A stretch of 64,000 bases of DNA from the NCBI GenBank assembly GCA_017515105.1, contig JAFWHO010000004.1:233675-297674 (forward strand), given 5' to 3'. Numbering within the stretch: the stretch's first letter is position 1; each line of letters begins with the position of its first letter. The position numbers and the translations under genes are program-made. The notes under the pieces are model-generated. The model was not told the origin of the DNA. It did no database searches and was given only the letters and a program-made list of their open reading frames with translations. This document shows, one piece after another, positions 8,756-17,060 of the stretch. The stretch comes from Candidatus Saccharimonadota bacterium. GTDB taxonomy: Bacteria; Patescibacteriota; Saccharimonadia; Saccharimonadales; Saccharimonadaceae.

Positions 8756-9780
8756 ATGATGCCACCCGTTGCAGCGATGAAGATACCGATAATGGCAAAG
8801 ACGCCGGCAACGATCCAGAAGCGCATGACGATTTTAGCTTCACCCCAACCGATGGCTTCGAGATGGTGGTGGAGTGGTGCGGAAATAAAGATTTTGCGAT
8901 GGAAAAGCTTTTTGGAAGTAAGCTGAAGGAGTGATGAACCAGCTTCAATAACGAATGGTAGACCGATAATAGGTAGAAGCAAGAATGCATTGGTCATCAT
9001 AGCTACAACGCCTAATCCAGCGCCGAGAGCAAATGAACCGGTGTCGCCCATCATGAAACGAGCAGGTGGGACGTTGAACCAAATATACGAAAGCAGCCAA
9101 CCGACGACGGTAAGACAGAAACCAAACAGAAGAATGTTGCCCTGAAGAAGGGCGATGATACCATATGAGCCGTAGGCGATCATGGCAAGGCCACCAGAAA
9201 GACCGTCTAGACCATCAGAAATATTGACGGCATTCGATGTGGCAACCACGGCAAAGGCAAAGATAATTGTCATCCAAACCACGCCGACGTTGAAGTCTCC
9301 CACAAAAGGCACCCTGATGTCGGTCCAACCAAGTTTAACCGAGAAGAACCAACCAAGCAGTAACCCAACAATGGTGATAAGGGCAAATTTAACTGGACCG
9401 CGAAGGCCAGCTGCACCGCGACCAGAGCCAAAAATGTTAATAACGTCATCAATGACGCCGACAAGTGCACCGCCAAGAAAACCGACGAGCGGTAGCCAAG
9501 TTTGACCACGATCGAAATTAAATACCCAGGTAACAACCGTTACGGCGATGACGCCAATAAGGCCGGCCATGGTCGGGAAAGCGTGGTTGAATTTGTGAGC
9601 ATGGAGTTTGCTCATGATCGGCAGAGCTTTACCGTCAACTGTGGTTTTCTTTTGCTTTTTCCAGAATTTGTACTTGTACGCAACGTGTGTATAAAACGGA
9701 GTTAGAGCCATAGACAGCAAGAATCCGGTTAGCGCTAAGAGTAATCCGTGAAAAATTTCGTCATTTAATGCCATATCCAT
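8752..9780 (-). CDS. mraY: Phospho-N-acetylmuramoyl-pentapeptide transferase
   Basis: About 342 aa from the ATG at 9780, which lies 1 nt after the stop of the PBP gene (an upstream GTG at 9792 would add four residues). MraY transfers phospho-MurNAc-pentapeptide to undecaprenyl phosphate giving lipid I. Signature motifs are all present: GVIDDVINIFG, NAVNISDGLDGLSGGL, FNVPPARFMMGDTGSFALG and the cytosolic PLHHHLE histidine loop. About ten membrane segments. The junctions on both sides (TAA-T-ATG upstream, ATGA downstream) imply translational coupling. Confidence 0.94.
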   Translation of the reverse strand: MDMALNDEIFHGLLLALTGFLLSMALTPFYTHVAYKYKFWKKQKKTTVDGKALPIMSKLHAHKFNHAFPTMAGLIGVIAVTVVTWVFNFDRGQTWLPLVGFLGGALVGVIDDVINIFGSGRGAAGLRGPVKFALITIVGLLLGWFFSVKLGWTDIRVPFVGDFNVGVVWMTIIFAFAVVATSNAVNISDGLDGLSGGLAMIAYGSYGIIALLQGNILLFGFCLTVVGWLLSYIWFNVPPARFMMGDTGSFALGAGLGVVAMMTNAFLLLPIIGLPFVIEAGSSLLQLTSKKLFHRKIFISAPLHHHLEAIGWGEAKIVMRFWIVAGVFAIIGIFIAATGGII

Positions 9781-9781
9781 A

Positions 9782-11533
9782 TTATACCGCACCTGGCTTT
9801 ATTTTCATATAATCGATTAGGTAATTTGAAAGCGTGTCAAAAAGGTCCATAGCGTCGCTACTACTGATACTCTTTCCTTCCCCCCACATTTTGGTCATGA
9901 TAATATATTTTGGCATTTCGCCGCTCGTAGCCACAAAGCCAATGTAAGAGCCTACTAGCTCGGAGAAAGAGTCGTCATAGGCACCATCTCGGACAACCTG
10001 AGCGGTACCGGATTTACCACCAACGTCGTAGCCGGCGCGATCGATGCCGCCACGTTTCTTGTAGCTACGGTTGTTAATGAGCATTTCGCGCATCATGGCG
10101 GAGGTTTCGTCGGTGAGGATTTTGTCTTCAACTTTTTCGGTGTTATCAATGATTTCTTTGTTTGATTCGACATCGGCGAGGACGGACGGCGTACGCCAAG
10201 TACCGCCGTTCACGACGGCTGAGAATGCGGTGGCGGTTTGAAGCATGGTGATACTGAGGTTCTGGCCGAAAGTGAGGTTGGCATAGGTGGAGTCGCGGCC
10301 CCAGCCTTCGTTTGGATCAGGGATGAAGCCTTCAGCCTCGGCTAACTCTACACCGGTAACGTGGCCAAGGCGGAATTTATTGTAGTAGTAGTCAAATAGC
10401 TTTTCCCTGCCTTGTTGGTTGATGTGGGAGGGATCGTCACCGAGGAGTTTGAGCGCATAAATTGAGCCGGTATTTAGGGACCAATATAAAGCATCTCGCA
10501 TAGTAAGCGTGCCGTAAAGTTTGCTACGCTGCTCGGCGTTCCAGATTTTCCATTCGTCAACAATTTCGTAGTGCTGGTTAAAGTAGGTGGTGTCTGGGGT
10601 CATTTTACCCTCGTTAATAGCGGCAGAAAAAGCGAAGTTTTTACAGATAGAAGCCGGCTCGTATGGGATGTCGGTAACGTAGTTATTGAAGGCGGCGGCA
10701 TCTTTCACATTACTATAATTATTTGGGTCATAGTTTGGAAGATTGGCCATAGTGAGGATTTTGCCGGTGTTTGGGTCCATAACGAGGACAGATGCGTTGG
10801 TGGCGGCGGTTTTATCGATAGCTTCCGCAGTCAGTTCTTCGATGCCCTTCTCGAGGCTACGGTCAATACTGAGGACGATATTTGCGCCGTCACTCGCGGG
10901 GATTTTGATATTATCGGTGCCGATTGAGAGAGCAACATTGTTAACGTCTGAGGTGGTTTTGATGAGGCCGTCTTTACCAGCTAAGGCCTCATTTAGCGAG
11001 CCTTCGACGCCGTACTGCCCAAGACCTTCGTTGTTGACAAAGCCAAGTAGGCCTGAGGCAAATTCACCTTCGGGATAAACGCGTTGGTTGTTTTTCTTGA
11101 GCCAAATGGCGGGGATTTCGGACTTTGCGATTTCCTCGGCGGTCTCACGCGGAACGTTTTTCGCGATAATGGCATAGCGTAATCCTTCCTGGTTATAAAC
11201 TTCGTCTAGATTTGCCACTTGATAGTCCTTAGCGTAAGTGTTCATAACTTTTTCGGCATCCTCTTTTTTGGTGACGGTTGGGTCAATCACTATCTGATAG
11301 GCGGCCTGGTTCAGCACGACTGCAACCGGCTCGTCGTGGTCCATCATATAGATTTCGCCACGTTTTGCGGTGATGGTTTCGAGGAGCGTGTGCTGCTCAT
11401 TGGCTTTGGCCACCCATGCGTCATGCTCAAAAATTTGGATGAAAAATAGTCGCGCAGTGATAATCACCAAAGCGACTAAGGTAATATTTCGTAAAATGGA
11501 TAATCTGTGTTTGACTTGTTTATTCTGTGGCAT
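9782..11533 (-). CDS. ftsI: Class B penicillin-binding protein (FtsI/PBP2-type transpeptidase)
   Basis: 583 aa from the ATG at 11533 (MPQNKQ), which overlaps the end of the ftsL-like gene by 14 nt. One N-terminal membrane anchor (about 13-32), a dimerisation domain (AKRGEIYMMD near residue 60), then the transpeptidase domain with SICK (Ser295 nucleophile, Lys298), SLN, and KSGTAQ (Lys507). It cross-links septal peptidoglycan with FtsW. The residues around the nucleophile (EPASICK rather than EPGSTFK) are slightly unusual but keep S-x-x-K. No PASTA domains. Confidence 0.9.
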   Translation of the reverse strand: MPQNKQVKHRLSILRNITLVALVIITARLFFIQIFEHDAWVAKANEQHTLLETITAKRGEIYMMDHDEPVAVVLNQAAYQIVIDPTVTKKEDAEKVMNTYAKDYQVANLDEVYNQEGLRYAIIAKNVPRETAEEIAKSEIPAIWLKKNNQRVYPEGEFASGLLGFVNNEGLGQYGVEGSLNEALAGKDGLIKTTSDVNNVALSIGTDNIKIPASDGANIVLSIDRSLEKGIEELTAEAIDKTAATNASVLVMDPNTGKILTMANLPNYDPNNYSNVKDAAAFNNYVTDIPYEPASICKNFAFSAAINEGKMTPDTTYFNQHYEIVDEWKIWNAEQRSKLYGTLTMRDALYWSLNTGSIYALKLLGDDPSHINQQGREKLFDYYYNKFRLGHVTGVELAEAEGFIPDPNEGWGRDSTYANLTFGQNLSITMLQTATAFSAVVNGGTWRTPSVLADVESNKEIIDNTEKVEDKILTDETSAMMREMLINNRSYKKRGGIDRAGYDVGGKSGTAQVVRDGAYDDSFSELVGSYIGFVATSGEMPKYIIMTKMWGEGKSISSSDAMDLFDTLSNYLIDYMKIKPGAV

Positions 11534-11867
11534 AACCTGATACCGTAGCATGCTCCATGTTGGCCGCAACGGTACTGTTTTTTGCTGTGGCCACCGAGTT
11601 AAGACGTGCCCTTTCTACTGCGAGATCATCTTTTTTGACATTCATTTCGGTAATTTCGGATTCAACGGAGGAAATTTCGTAATCAAAGCTGGTGGCTTTG
11701 GTGCCTTCAGCGACATAAATAAGACCAAAAACGAGGGTAAGCATACAAATAATAGCAATCTGCGAGATAGAACCAAGGCTGCGCTTGGTATGACGGACTG
11801 TATTTCGGTTTCTGACAAAGCTCTGAGACATGGGCTCTCTTCTTGTCACGTAGGTTTGATTAAACAT
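11520..11867 (-). CDS. ftsL: FtsL/DivIC-like bitopic division protein
   Basis: 115 aa (or 103 from the second Met at 11831, preceded by AGAAGAGAG). Short basic N-terminus, one membrane segment (about 35-54, ISQIAIICMLTLVFGLIYVAEG), then a heptad-like coiled-coil segment (YEISSVESEITEMNVKKDDLAVERARLN). Topology, size and position between rsmH and the class B PBP match FtsL. Sequence conservation in this family is low, so this is a positional and topological call. The ORF at 11867 has GAGGAAA nine bases upstream, so both starts are possible. Confidence 0.6.
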   Translation of the reverse strand: MFNQTYVTRREPMSQSFVRNRNTVRHTKRSLGSISQIAIICMLTLVFGLIYVAEGTKATSFDYEISSVESEITEMNVKKDDLAVERARLNSVATAKNSTVAANMEHATVSGYATE

Positions 11868-11932
11868 TTTTGATTTTTCCTCGCTTATTGTTTATTTTTA
11901 TTTTTATCAATTCTTTTTATTCTTGTCTTAGT

Positions 11933-12097
11933 CCGGGGTCTTTTCAAAAGCAGAGCTATAAGTAACTTTTGATAGTGTCCCCGGGAAGGTCATACATGTT
12001 TCACACACTCTGTGAAAACTCTTTTTGGCGGACCACACTCTGGTCCATGTCAGCCAGTCCCGGAATACTCTCGGGCTCGTGTTAACTCACCCGAGAG
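11933..12097 (-). ncRNA. Multi-hairpin transcript segment between rsmH and ftsL
   Basis: On the minus strand, read from the small ORF at 12110-12175 towards ftsL, four hairpins follow: an 8-bp CTCTCGGG/CCCGAGAG (12097-12090 with 12075-12068), a 6-bp GGACCA/TGGTCC (12046-12030), a 7-bp TTTCACA/TGTGAAA (12017-11999), and a compound stem CCGGGG...CCCCGG enclosing TCAAAAG/CTTTTGA (11984-11933). None has a T-run, so they are not ordinary terminators. Likely a cis-regulatory or processing segment inside the dcw mRNA; no known family recognised. Confidence 0.5.
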
Positions 12098-12109
12098 CTA
12101 AGGGGGAGA

Positions 12110-12175
12110 CTAGCGGAAATTTACCTTAACAGTTTGTTTGCGGGACTTGTTCGCAACAACGATTTGTTTTGGCAT
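12110..12175 (-). CDS. 21-residue small ORF in the dcw operon
   Basis: Encodes a 21-aa basic peptide beginning MPKQIVVANKSRK and ending VKVNFR, stop TAG. The SD is one of the strongest in the window (AAAGGAGG, 4 nt before ATG). It starts 31 nt after the rsmH stop and is followed by the hairpins at 11933-12097. It could be a leader peptide whose translation controls the downstream structure, or a small protein. No homologue is recognised. Confidence 0.45.
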   Translation of the reverse strand: MPKQIVVANKSRKQTVKVNFR

Positions 12176-12206
12176 TTTGCCTCCTTTTTTTATGTTTTTA
12201 TTTTTA

Positions 12207-13082
12207 TCAATTCCGCTTCGCTACTCGCAGCTTTGCGCTTCTAGCTCGCGGGTTGATAACTAACTCCTGTTCCTCCGCAATGATTGGTTTTTTATTAACG
12301 ATGGTTAGCTCTGACTCTTCGCCGAAGCTAGACGCTGTTTTGAAAAATTCCTTGACAAGGCGATCTTCTAAACTGTGGAATGTGATAATTCCGAGACGGC
12401 CACCTGGGTTTAGTAATTTCGGTAAATACGGGAGAGTTTTTTCGATCTGGCCCAGTTCATCGTTGACCGCGATACGGATAGCCTGGAAGGCCTTAGTAGC
12501 GGGATGAACTTTGGAATGCTTGTTAGTTTTTGATTTGATCAAATCTGCAAGCTCCGTGGTGGTATTAATGGGGCGATGATGCACAATTTCTCTTGCCAGC
12601 ATCGCAGCGCGACCAGGGCTTTCTTCGCCATACTTTACTAATATCATCACTAATTCTTTCTCGCTGCTGTGATTCACAATATCCGCTGCTGTTCTTTTTT
12701 GCCTCTGGTCCATCCGCATATCCAACGGGGCTTCATTTTTGAATGAAAAACCACGCTCTTCCTTGTCTAATTGCGGAGAAGAAACTCCAAAATCCGCAAG
12801 TATTATATCAAAAGTCTTTCCACACTCGAAAAGCTGCAGCACCGCATTATAAAAATCTGTATGCATTATGGTGATATCGTGCGGGAATTTCTGCTTTAAA
12901 TTACTAACAGCAAATTCATCACGATCCACAAGGCATGAATCTTTATAATTCTGTGTCACATCCAAAATCTTACTAGCGTGTCCCCCGTAGCCGGCAGTTA
13001 AATCTAGATATTTATCTCCGGGATGCGGTTCTAGGGTCGCTAGGACTTCCGATAACAATACTGGAATATGTAATTTCTCCAT
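12207..13082 (-). CDS. rsmH: 16S rRNA m4C1402 methyltransferase RsmH (MraW)
   Basis: 291 aa. N-terminal HIPVLLSEVL, SAM-binding YLDLTAGYGGHA (about 25-36), DILADFGVSSPQLD, GFSFKNEAPLDMRMD, the basic helix VHPATKAFQAIRIAVNDEL, and FHSLEDRLVKEF near the C-terminus are all diagnostic. It methylates N4 of C1402 in the decoding centre. First gene of the dcw operon, as in most bacteria. TATAAT is exactly 6 nt upstream of the ATG, with TTGAAC 17 nt further upstream, so the operon mRNA should be leaderless. Confidence 0.95.
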   Translation of the reverse strand: MEKLHIPVLLSEVLATLEPHPGDKYLDLTAGYGGHASKILDVTQNYKDSCLVDRDEFAVSNLKQKFPHDITIMHTDFYNAVLQLFECGKTFDIILADFGVSSPQLDKEERGFSFKNEAPLDMRMDQRQKRTAADIVNHSSEKELVMILVKYGEESPGRAAMLAREIVHHRPINTTTELADLIKSKTNKHSKVHPATKAFQAIRIAVNDELGQIEKTLPYLPKLLNPGGRLGIITFHSLEDRLVKEFFKTASSFGEESELTIVNKKPIIAEEQELVINPRARSAKLRVAKRN

Positions 13083-13088
13083 GTATAT

Positions 13089-13117
13089 ATTATAATATGT
13101 CGTTTGAGACCGTTCAA
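13089..13117 (-). promoter_or_regulatory. Promoter of the dcw operon
   Basis: -35 TTGAAC (13112-13117), 17-nt spacer, -10 TATAAT (13089-13094), read on the minus strand. The -10 ends 6 nt before the rsmH ATG, so the first transcribed base should be at or next to the A of the start codon. Confidence 0.75.
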
Positions 13118-13666
13118 CTAGAAACTTCAGCGGTTTTGTTTCTGCTTTGATTTTTGTTTTAAGAACACAAGTTGTCCACCACGATTTACCAGCGCGAAGC
13201 TAATCATATAATCGCAGCCGTTGAGAGACTTATTGTGTTTAGACCATATAGAGTTTTATTGGGAGGTGTGTTAGGGAAAGAACGCACGATTTTTTTGTCG
13301 CATCTCGCTTGAATTTTAATGCGCGCGAAGCTCCTAGATGGTCGATCTCAAACTTTTTTAAGGAACGATTTTGTTTAGCGTTTTTGTATTATTGTTCGCT
13401 GAATTCAGTTTATTATATTTTTTTTGAAAATGCAAGTGTTTTTTTAAAGATTTTTTAGTTTTTTTGTTTTACACAATTGTGGAAAACTCCCCTGTTAATT
13501 TCCCGAACATTTTGTGCTGCAAAAACCGAACACTTGTTTTTACTGGGGTGGCAAAAACCGAACACGTGGGGTTGATTTTTTGGCGGATTGTGGTGTGGCG
13601 GTGGGTTTTATGGGGGGGTGGGGTGCTTGGTGTTTCCCTGTTTCTCTCTTAGTGTTTCCCCAGTTC
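13118..13666. other. AT-rich intergenic region without a recognised gene
   Basis: About 550 nt between the divergent dcw promoter and the promoter at 13667. T-rich on the plus strand, with repeated GCGCGAAGCT-like segments (about 13194 and 13324), one CCCCTGTT (13489-13496), and two AAAACCGAAC motifs (about 13525 and 13553), followed by a G-rich stretch. The motif pair resembles that at 5.48-5.73 kb. No convincing ORF or known RNA was seen. Confidence 0.4.
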
Positions 13667-13695
13667 TTGACGTTGTGCTATTTTTGTTATATAAT
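13667..13695 (+). promoter_or_regulatory. Strong sigma70-type promoter
   Basis: TTGACG (13667-13672), 17-nt spacer, TATAAT (13690-13695). It serves the small gene at 13751. GTAGACAGTTT appears 10 nt downstream (13705-13715); the same 11-mer occurs in the leader of the next gene (14193-14203). Confidence 0.75.
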
Positions 13696-13750
13696 ACTGG
13701 TTATGTAGACAGTTTGCCATCTGCAAAAAAAAGGAAGAGAGGTGAGTTTA

Positions 13751-13990
13751 ATGGCAAAGGACCCTTACGAAAAAGCAAATAGGATGCTGGAGGAGTTAGA
13801 GAAAGATTATTTCCCTACCCTTAGCATTTACAGAGAAAAAGGAGGAGATATCGATGTTTTCGCTGATTTCCGGAACAGGTTGCTGGAGCTCGAAGATTAT
13901 ATAGAGGATCTCCCTCCCGATGATCGGCAATTTGAGATTCGTAACGAAATCGTTGCGTTTACGAATGCGATTAATTGCTTAATCCATTAA
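13751..13990 (+). CDS. Small acidic protein of unknown function
   Basis: 79 aa from the ATG at 13751 (MAKDPYEKANRML), chosen because GAGAGG lies 8 nt upstream; a GTG at 13742 overlaps that SD. Mostly helical and acidic (LEELEKDY, LLELEDYIEDLPPDDRQFE), no membrane segment, no cysteine pair or known motif. Monocistronic: strong promoter at 13667-13695 and a terminator at 13998-14031. This suggests a highly expressed small protein. No function assigned. Confidence 0.65.
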   Translation: MAKDPYEKANRMLEELEKDYFPTLSIYREKGGDIDVFADFRNRLLELEDYIEDLPPDDRQFEIRNEIVAFTNAINCLIH

Positions 13991-13997
13991 CTTTTGG

Positions 13998-14031
13998 GCC
14001 GGCCCCCATATTTCCGGAGCCGGCTTTTTAT
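13998..14031 (+). terminator. Rho-independent terminator
   Basis: Stem GCCGGC/GCCGGC (13998-14003 with 14019-14024), followed by TTTTTATT. Located 8 nt after the stop of the small acidic protein gene. Confidence 0.75.
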
Positions 14032-14086
14032 TGTCCTGTGGGGGGTATTTTTGATCTATTTACCCCTGTTTACGCTTATGCTTATA

Positions 14087-14115
14087 TTGACTTTTTTGCC
14101 ACTTTGTGCTATAAT
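14087..14115 (+). promoter_or_regulatory. Strong sigma70-type promoter with long leader
   Basis: TTGACT (14087-14092), 17-nt spacer, TATAAT (14110-14115). It gives a leader of about 100 nt containing GTAGACAGTTT (14193-14203) and ending in the SD AAGGAGGAG before the gene at 14221. A CCCCTGTT copy lies just upstream (14063-14070). Confidence 0.75.
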
Positions 14116-14220
14116 TATAAGCATAAGCTTAGATCCAATAATCAAAGTTTACGCACATTACAAGCTAGGGTTTATTTCCGAGCCGATGTGACGTAGACAG
14201 TTTTCAAGGAGGAGACTAAT

Positions 14221-14790
14221 ATGGAAAATAGAACGAAATCATTACTTAATGGCAGAGAGATCGGCTCCGAGAGCAAAAGAGGCCGCGTTGAGAGAGGCAG
14301 AAAAAGAGACGATCTCTATCTGCTTTACAAAAACGAGATGGTCGCTAGCGAGATCGAAGAGATCGACGAGATCGAAGATGCCGTTGAGGAAACCGAGGAG
14401 ATCGAAGACGATATCGATGAAATCAACGAGATCGAAGATGTCGAGTATGTCGAGGACGCTGAAGGCAAACAGAGCTGCAGAAAAAACCTTGCGCGAATTC
14501 TCTTTGTCTTCGCTATCATGATGGCATGCTTGACTGCATTCAAGATCCTCGATAAGCAGTCGAGCGGGGGATCCGTTCCCTCAACTCCTCCTATCACGAG
14601 GGCGAAGTTTGTAGAGACCCTCGGGAAGCTCTATGGCTCAGACGTAGTCGAAGAGGTTACCTCACAAGTAGCCGCTGAATCAGAAGACAAGTCTGAGTCT
14701 GAGGACTTATCGAGAAAATTCGCCACGGAGAGCATGAAAAAGCTTTCGAAAAAGATAGCGGAAGCAAAGGCGAAAGGCCTCATAAGATAA
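14221..14790 (+). CDS. Single-pass membrane protein with Glu/Ile-Asp repeats
   Basis: 189 aa. Very basic first 35 residues, then an acidic repeat region (about 38-85) built from EIEE, DEIEDA, EEIEDD and NEIEDV units, then one membrane segment (about 93-112, ILFVFAIMMACLTAFKIL), then an external helical domain of about 75 residues with TRAKFVETLGKLYGSDVVEEV, ending in Lys/Ala-rich helices. The cytoplasmic side is therefore strongly charged with both signs. SD AAGGAGGAG, own promoter and terminator. No family recognised. Confidence 0.65.
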   Translation: MENRTKSLLNGREIGSESKRGRVERGRKRDDLYLLYKNEMVASEIEEIDEIEDAVEETEEIEDDIDEINEIEDVEYVEDAEGKQSCRKNLARILFVFAIMMACLTAFKILDKQSSGGSVPSTPPITRAKFVETLGKLYGSDVVEEVTSQVAAESEDKSESEDLSRKFATESMKKLSKKIAEAKAKGLIR

Positions 14791-14808
14791 AGTCCTAGCA
14801 ACAAAAAC

Positions 14809-14836
14809 CTGAACTGAAAAGTTCAGGTTTTTTCTT
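14809..14836 (+). terminator. Rho-independent terminator
   Basis: CCTGAAC/GTTCAGG stem (14809-14815 with 14821-14827), loop TGAAA, followed by TTTTTTCTTG. Confidence 0.85.
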
Positions 14837-14881
14837 GTTTTAATAGTGTGTTATAATTGGAAAAACTAAGTGAGGTATAAA

Positions 14882-15859
14882 ATGGATAATACAGAATTTG
14901 ATGTTTTCTTGTGGGCGAACGAGATCGACGAAATAAAGAATAATGTTTCGGCGGAGTTGTTTTTGTTTAACAAGAACTACACCCCATATAAGATTAAGTA
15001 TTCTGATAAGTTAACAGGGGCAGTGAAGGCGATGTTCATGCAGGAGGCAATCTCCTATATCATTACTGAGGCCGATAAGGGCCTAGAGTGTCGCGAATAT
15101 GAGAAGGCTGATGGCGAGGATAAGGTGATTTATCGTACTTCCCTTTCCAAGGTGGGGCGAGCGGAAACTTTGATTCATTTGATTGAAAACGAATACAAGG
15201 ATATCGATTATTTCTCGGAAAATGAGTATGACTTTAAGAAGGTAAAAGGTATTATCGCGAAGTTTACTTACCCAGGTGAAGAAGGTATGAAGACTTTTTA
15301 TATCGCGAAGATTTTGCCGGCTTCGGCGGCGCTTAAAGGGGCAACTTCTTGGGAGATTAACGGTGAATCGTTTGAGCCGTTCTCGGCTGAGATTGCTCTT
15401 AAAATGCCAGATGACAACCAGGTGGCAATTGTGGATGGCACGATTGTGGTGTTTAACCAGGCGAAATTTGAGAATTTGTTCCAATATGATTACAAATCCC
15501 AGGTAATAGCAGAGGCGAAGGCAAAGGAACTAACTGAAAAATATAAGTTGTCGTTTGCGGAAGGACTGACACTTGATTCCCTCCTTGCGGACAAGAAGCC
15601 GATTTTGAAAAAGGTCCAAGCAATGGATATCGCAGAAGAAATGCCTCAAGATAAATTGCTTGATTATGCCGACGAGATGCAGCTTGAGCTGATGACCGAC
15701 GATGATGGTTCGATCATTATTATGGATGATAAAGATTTGACGATGTTTGTAAATCTTTTGAACGAAGATTATTATGTTTCTCCGGTAAACGGTAGGAGAT
15801 ACGAAATCAAATCCAAAAAACTACTCGGTGAGCCAGATGGTGAACCACCAAGAGGTTAA
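14882..15859 (+). CDS. DUF4868-type, KwaB-like protein
   Basis: 325 aa from the ATG at 14882 (MDNTEFDVFLW); an in-frame ATG at 14870 has no SD. TATAAT lies at about 14851-14856. The C-terminal half shows the pattern I associate with DUF4868: a strand-rich segment ending in AIVDGTIVVFNQAKFENLFQYDYK, a long helix (VIAEAKAKELTEKYK), and a final GRRYEIKSKKLL. DUF4868 is the domain of KwaB in the Kiwa anti-phage system. KwaA (a small four-helix membrane protein) is not seen; the upstream membrane protein has only one segment. If the assignment holds it is a solo KwaB-like protein. The family call is from memory of motifs and needs a profile search. Confidence 0.5.
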   Translation: MDNTEFDVFLWANEIDEIKNNVSAELFLFNKNYTPYKIKYSDKLTGAVKAMFMQEAISYIITEADKGLECREYEKADGEDKVIYRTSLSKVGRAETLIHLIENEYKDIDYFSENEYDFKKVKGIIAKFTYPGEEGMKTFYIAKILPASAALKGATSWEINGESFEPFSAEIALKMPDDNQVAIVDGTIVVFNQAKFENLFQYDYKSQVIAEAKAKELTEKYKLSFAEGLTLDSLLADKKPILKKVQAMDIAEEMPQDKLLDYADEMQLELMTDDDGSIIIMDDKDLTMFVNLLNEDYYVSPVNGRRYEIKSKKLLGEPDGEPPRG

Positions 15860-16513
15860 TTACTTCAAGCTAGCGGCTGGATCATTTAAGAGTTCTTGTA
15901 TTCTGTTAAAGGCTTTTGAGAGTGGGTAGCCGTCTACGAACATGTGGTCTACGGTGATACTCATAGTGAGCTCGTATTTGCTGCCCTTTTCGGTGTATTT
16001 ACCCCAACAAACGCGAGGAATGCTGGCTGAAGATTTGTCGTCTGGGATTGGGTCTTTAAACGAAGTGAAATCTGCCCATGGCACACAAGTAATATAGTAC
16101 TCGCTATAGCAATTCTCGGGGTTGTAGTTTTCTTTTTTGATTTCTGATTGTTTCTTGGCACTCTCGATTTCTCGGGATGCTATTTCGTAGAATTCTTTGA
16201 AACTGTTGCCCTTTTCGTGACGGACGTTTTCAAAAACACCAGCCTCGGTCATAACCGTGTAGGCAGGGGTGACATTGTCGTAAATTACCGGCGCGTCGTC
16301 AACGAAGCGCATGCGCATTTCTTCGATACTATCGAGGCTCTTAACCACAATATAGAGTAGGTCGATGAAAAAAGATTCCTTCTTCTCTCTTGTGTGTTTC
16401 AATAATTTGGTGACATCTATGCGGACATTCATGCCGTAGGTGCTATTAGAAAATTCCTTAAACCAGAGGTAGGTTTTTTGTCTTTCCCATTGATTTATGT
16501 CAATTGTCTGCAT
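15860..16513 (-). CDS. Chloramphenicol acetyltransferase-like (CatA fold) enzyme
   Basis: 217 aa, the usual size of type A chloramphenicol acetyltransferases. The catalytic motif is present as VDHMFVDGYPL near residue 190 (family H-x-x-x-D-G, His as general base), and the N-terminal W.R...Y.WF and C-terminal helix ending in the family pattern fit. First His of the usual HH pair is Asp here. Substrate unknown; many relatives acetylate other hydroxyl compounds. Ends one base from the stop of the convergent KwaB-like gene. It lies downstream of the CYTH and recJ genes, 10 nt after the CYTH stop, so it is probably cotranscribed. Confidence 0.75.
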   Translation of the reverse strand: MQTIDINQWERQKTYLWFKEFSNSTYGMNVRIDVTKLLKHTREKKESFFIDLLYIVVKSLDSIEEMRMRFVDDAPVIYDNVTPAYTVMTEAGVFENVRHEKGNSFKEFYEIASREIESAKKQSEIKKENYNPENCYSEYYITCVPWADFTSFKDPIPDDKSSASIPRVCWGKYTEKGSKYELTMSITVDHMFVDGYPLSKAFNRIQELLNDPAASLK

Positions 16514-16523
16514 TTTTTAGCTC

Positions 16524-17060
16524 TTACTGTTGTAGTTCGAAATATGGACTGTCGGTGAAGTTGGATTCGCCGAGGGTGAAGAAGGTTTTCTCGAGGTCGT
16601 CTTTAGCGGACTGAACGGAATCGCTCGGGTCGAGGGTAGATTCGATTTTGGCGAAATAGCCTGGAATGTTGTCGATTTTATCTAGGTAAATCTCTGTTCC
16701 TTCGCCCATGCTTAGCCTCTGGCGGCGGCGGGAAACTTCGGCAATCGGCTTGAAACCGAGTTGCAAGATGATGTTTACCAATTTCTCGTAGTCGCTAACT
16801 GCGGTCTCTTCGACAATATCTACGCCAGAATCTTCGATGTGGCGGCGCAAGATGAAGAAATATTTCGGTGGTTTATCGACGGCCTTCATTTCGGTGCGCA
16901 TAATGAGGCGTGGAAAGTTGGAGTTTGGGGCGTAATTACGGGGGACGTAAATACGGTCATGCTGCCAATAAATTGGTGAAAAATCTAGATCGATGTCGCT
17001 AAGCTTATCTTCGAAAGCATCGCGGCTTTTTAGTTTGCATTTAAGGATGACTTTCTTCAT
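16524..17060 (-). CDS. CYTH-domain protein (triphosphate tunnel family)
   Basis: 178 aa. The pattern of alternating charged strands (RLIMRTEMKAV, KYFFILRRH, VVEET-like IVEETAVSDYEKL, GFKPIAEVSRRRQRL, EIYLDKIDNIPGYFAKIE) is that of CYTH proteins (class IV adenylate cyclase / inorganic triphosphatase). The N-terminal E-x-E-x-K signature is degenerate here (VILKCKLKSR), so metal binding may differ and catalysis is uncertain. It overlaps recJ by ATGA. Confidence 0.6.
   Translation of the reverse strand: MKKVILKCKLKSRDAFEDKLSDIDLDFSPIYWQHDRIYVPRNYAPNSNFPRLIMRTEMKAVDKPPKYFFILRRHIEDSGVDIVEETAVSDYEKLVNIILQLGFKPIAEVSRRRQRLSMGEGTEIYLDKIDNIPGYFAKIESTLDPSDSVQSAKDDLEKTFFTLGESNFTDSPYFELQQ

Noticed and set aside
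11933..12175. Fourth type I-like module at the dcw small ORF
   Set aside because: No plus-strand promoter or T-tailed terminator overlaps the stop codon, so no antisense RNA is predicted.
14221..14790. KwaA partner for the KwaB-like gene
   Set aside because: KwaA is a small protein with several membrane helices; this one has a single segment, charged repeats, and a separate promoter and terminator.
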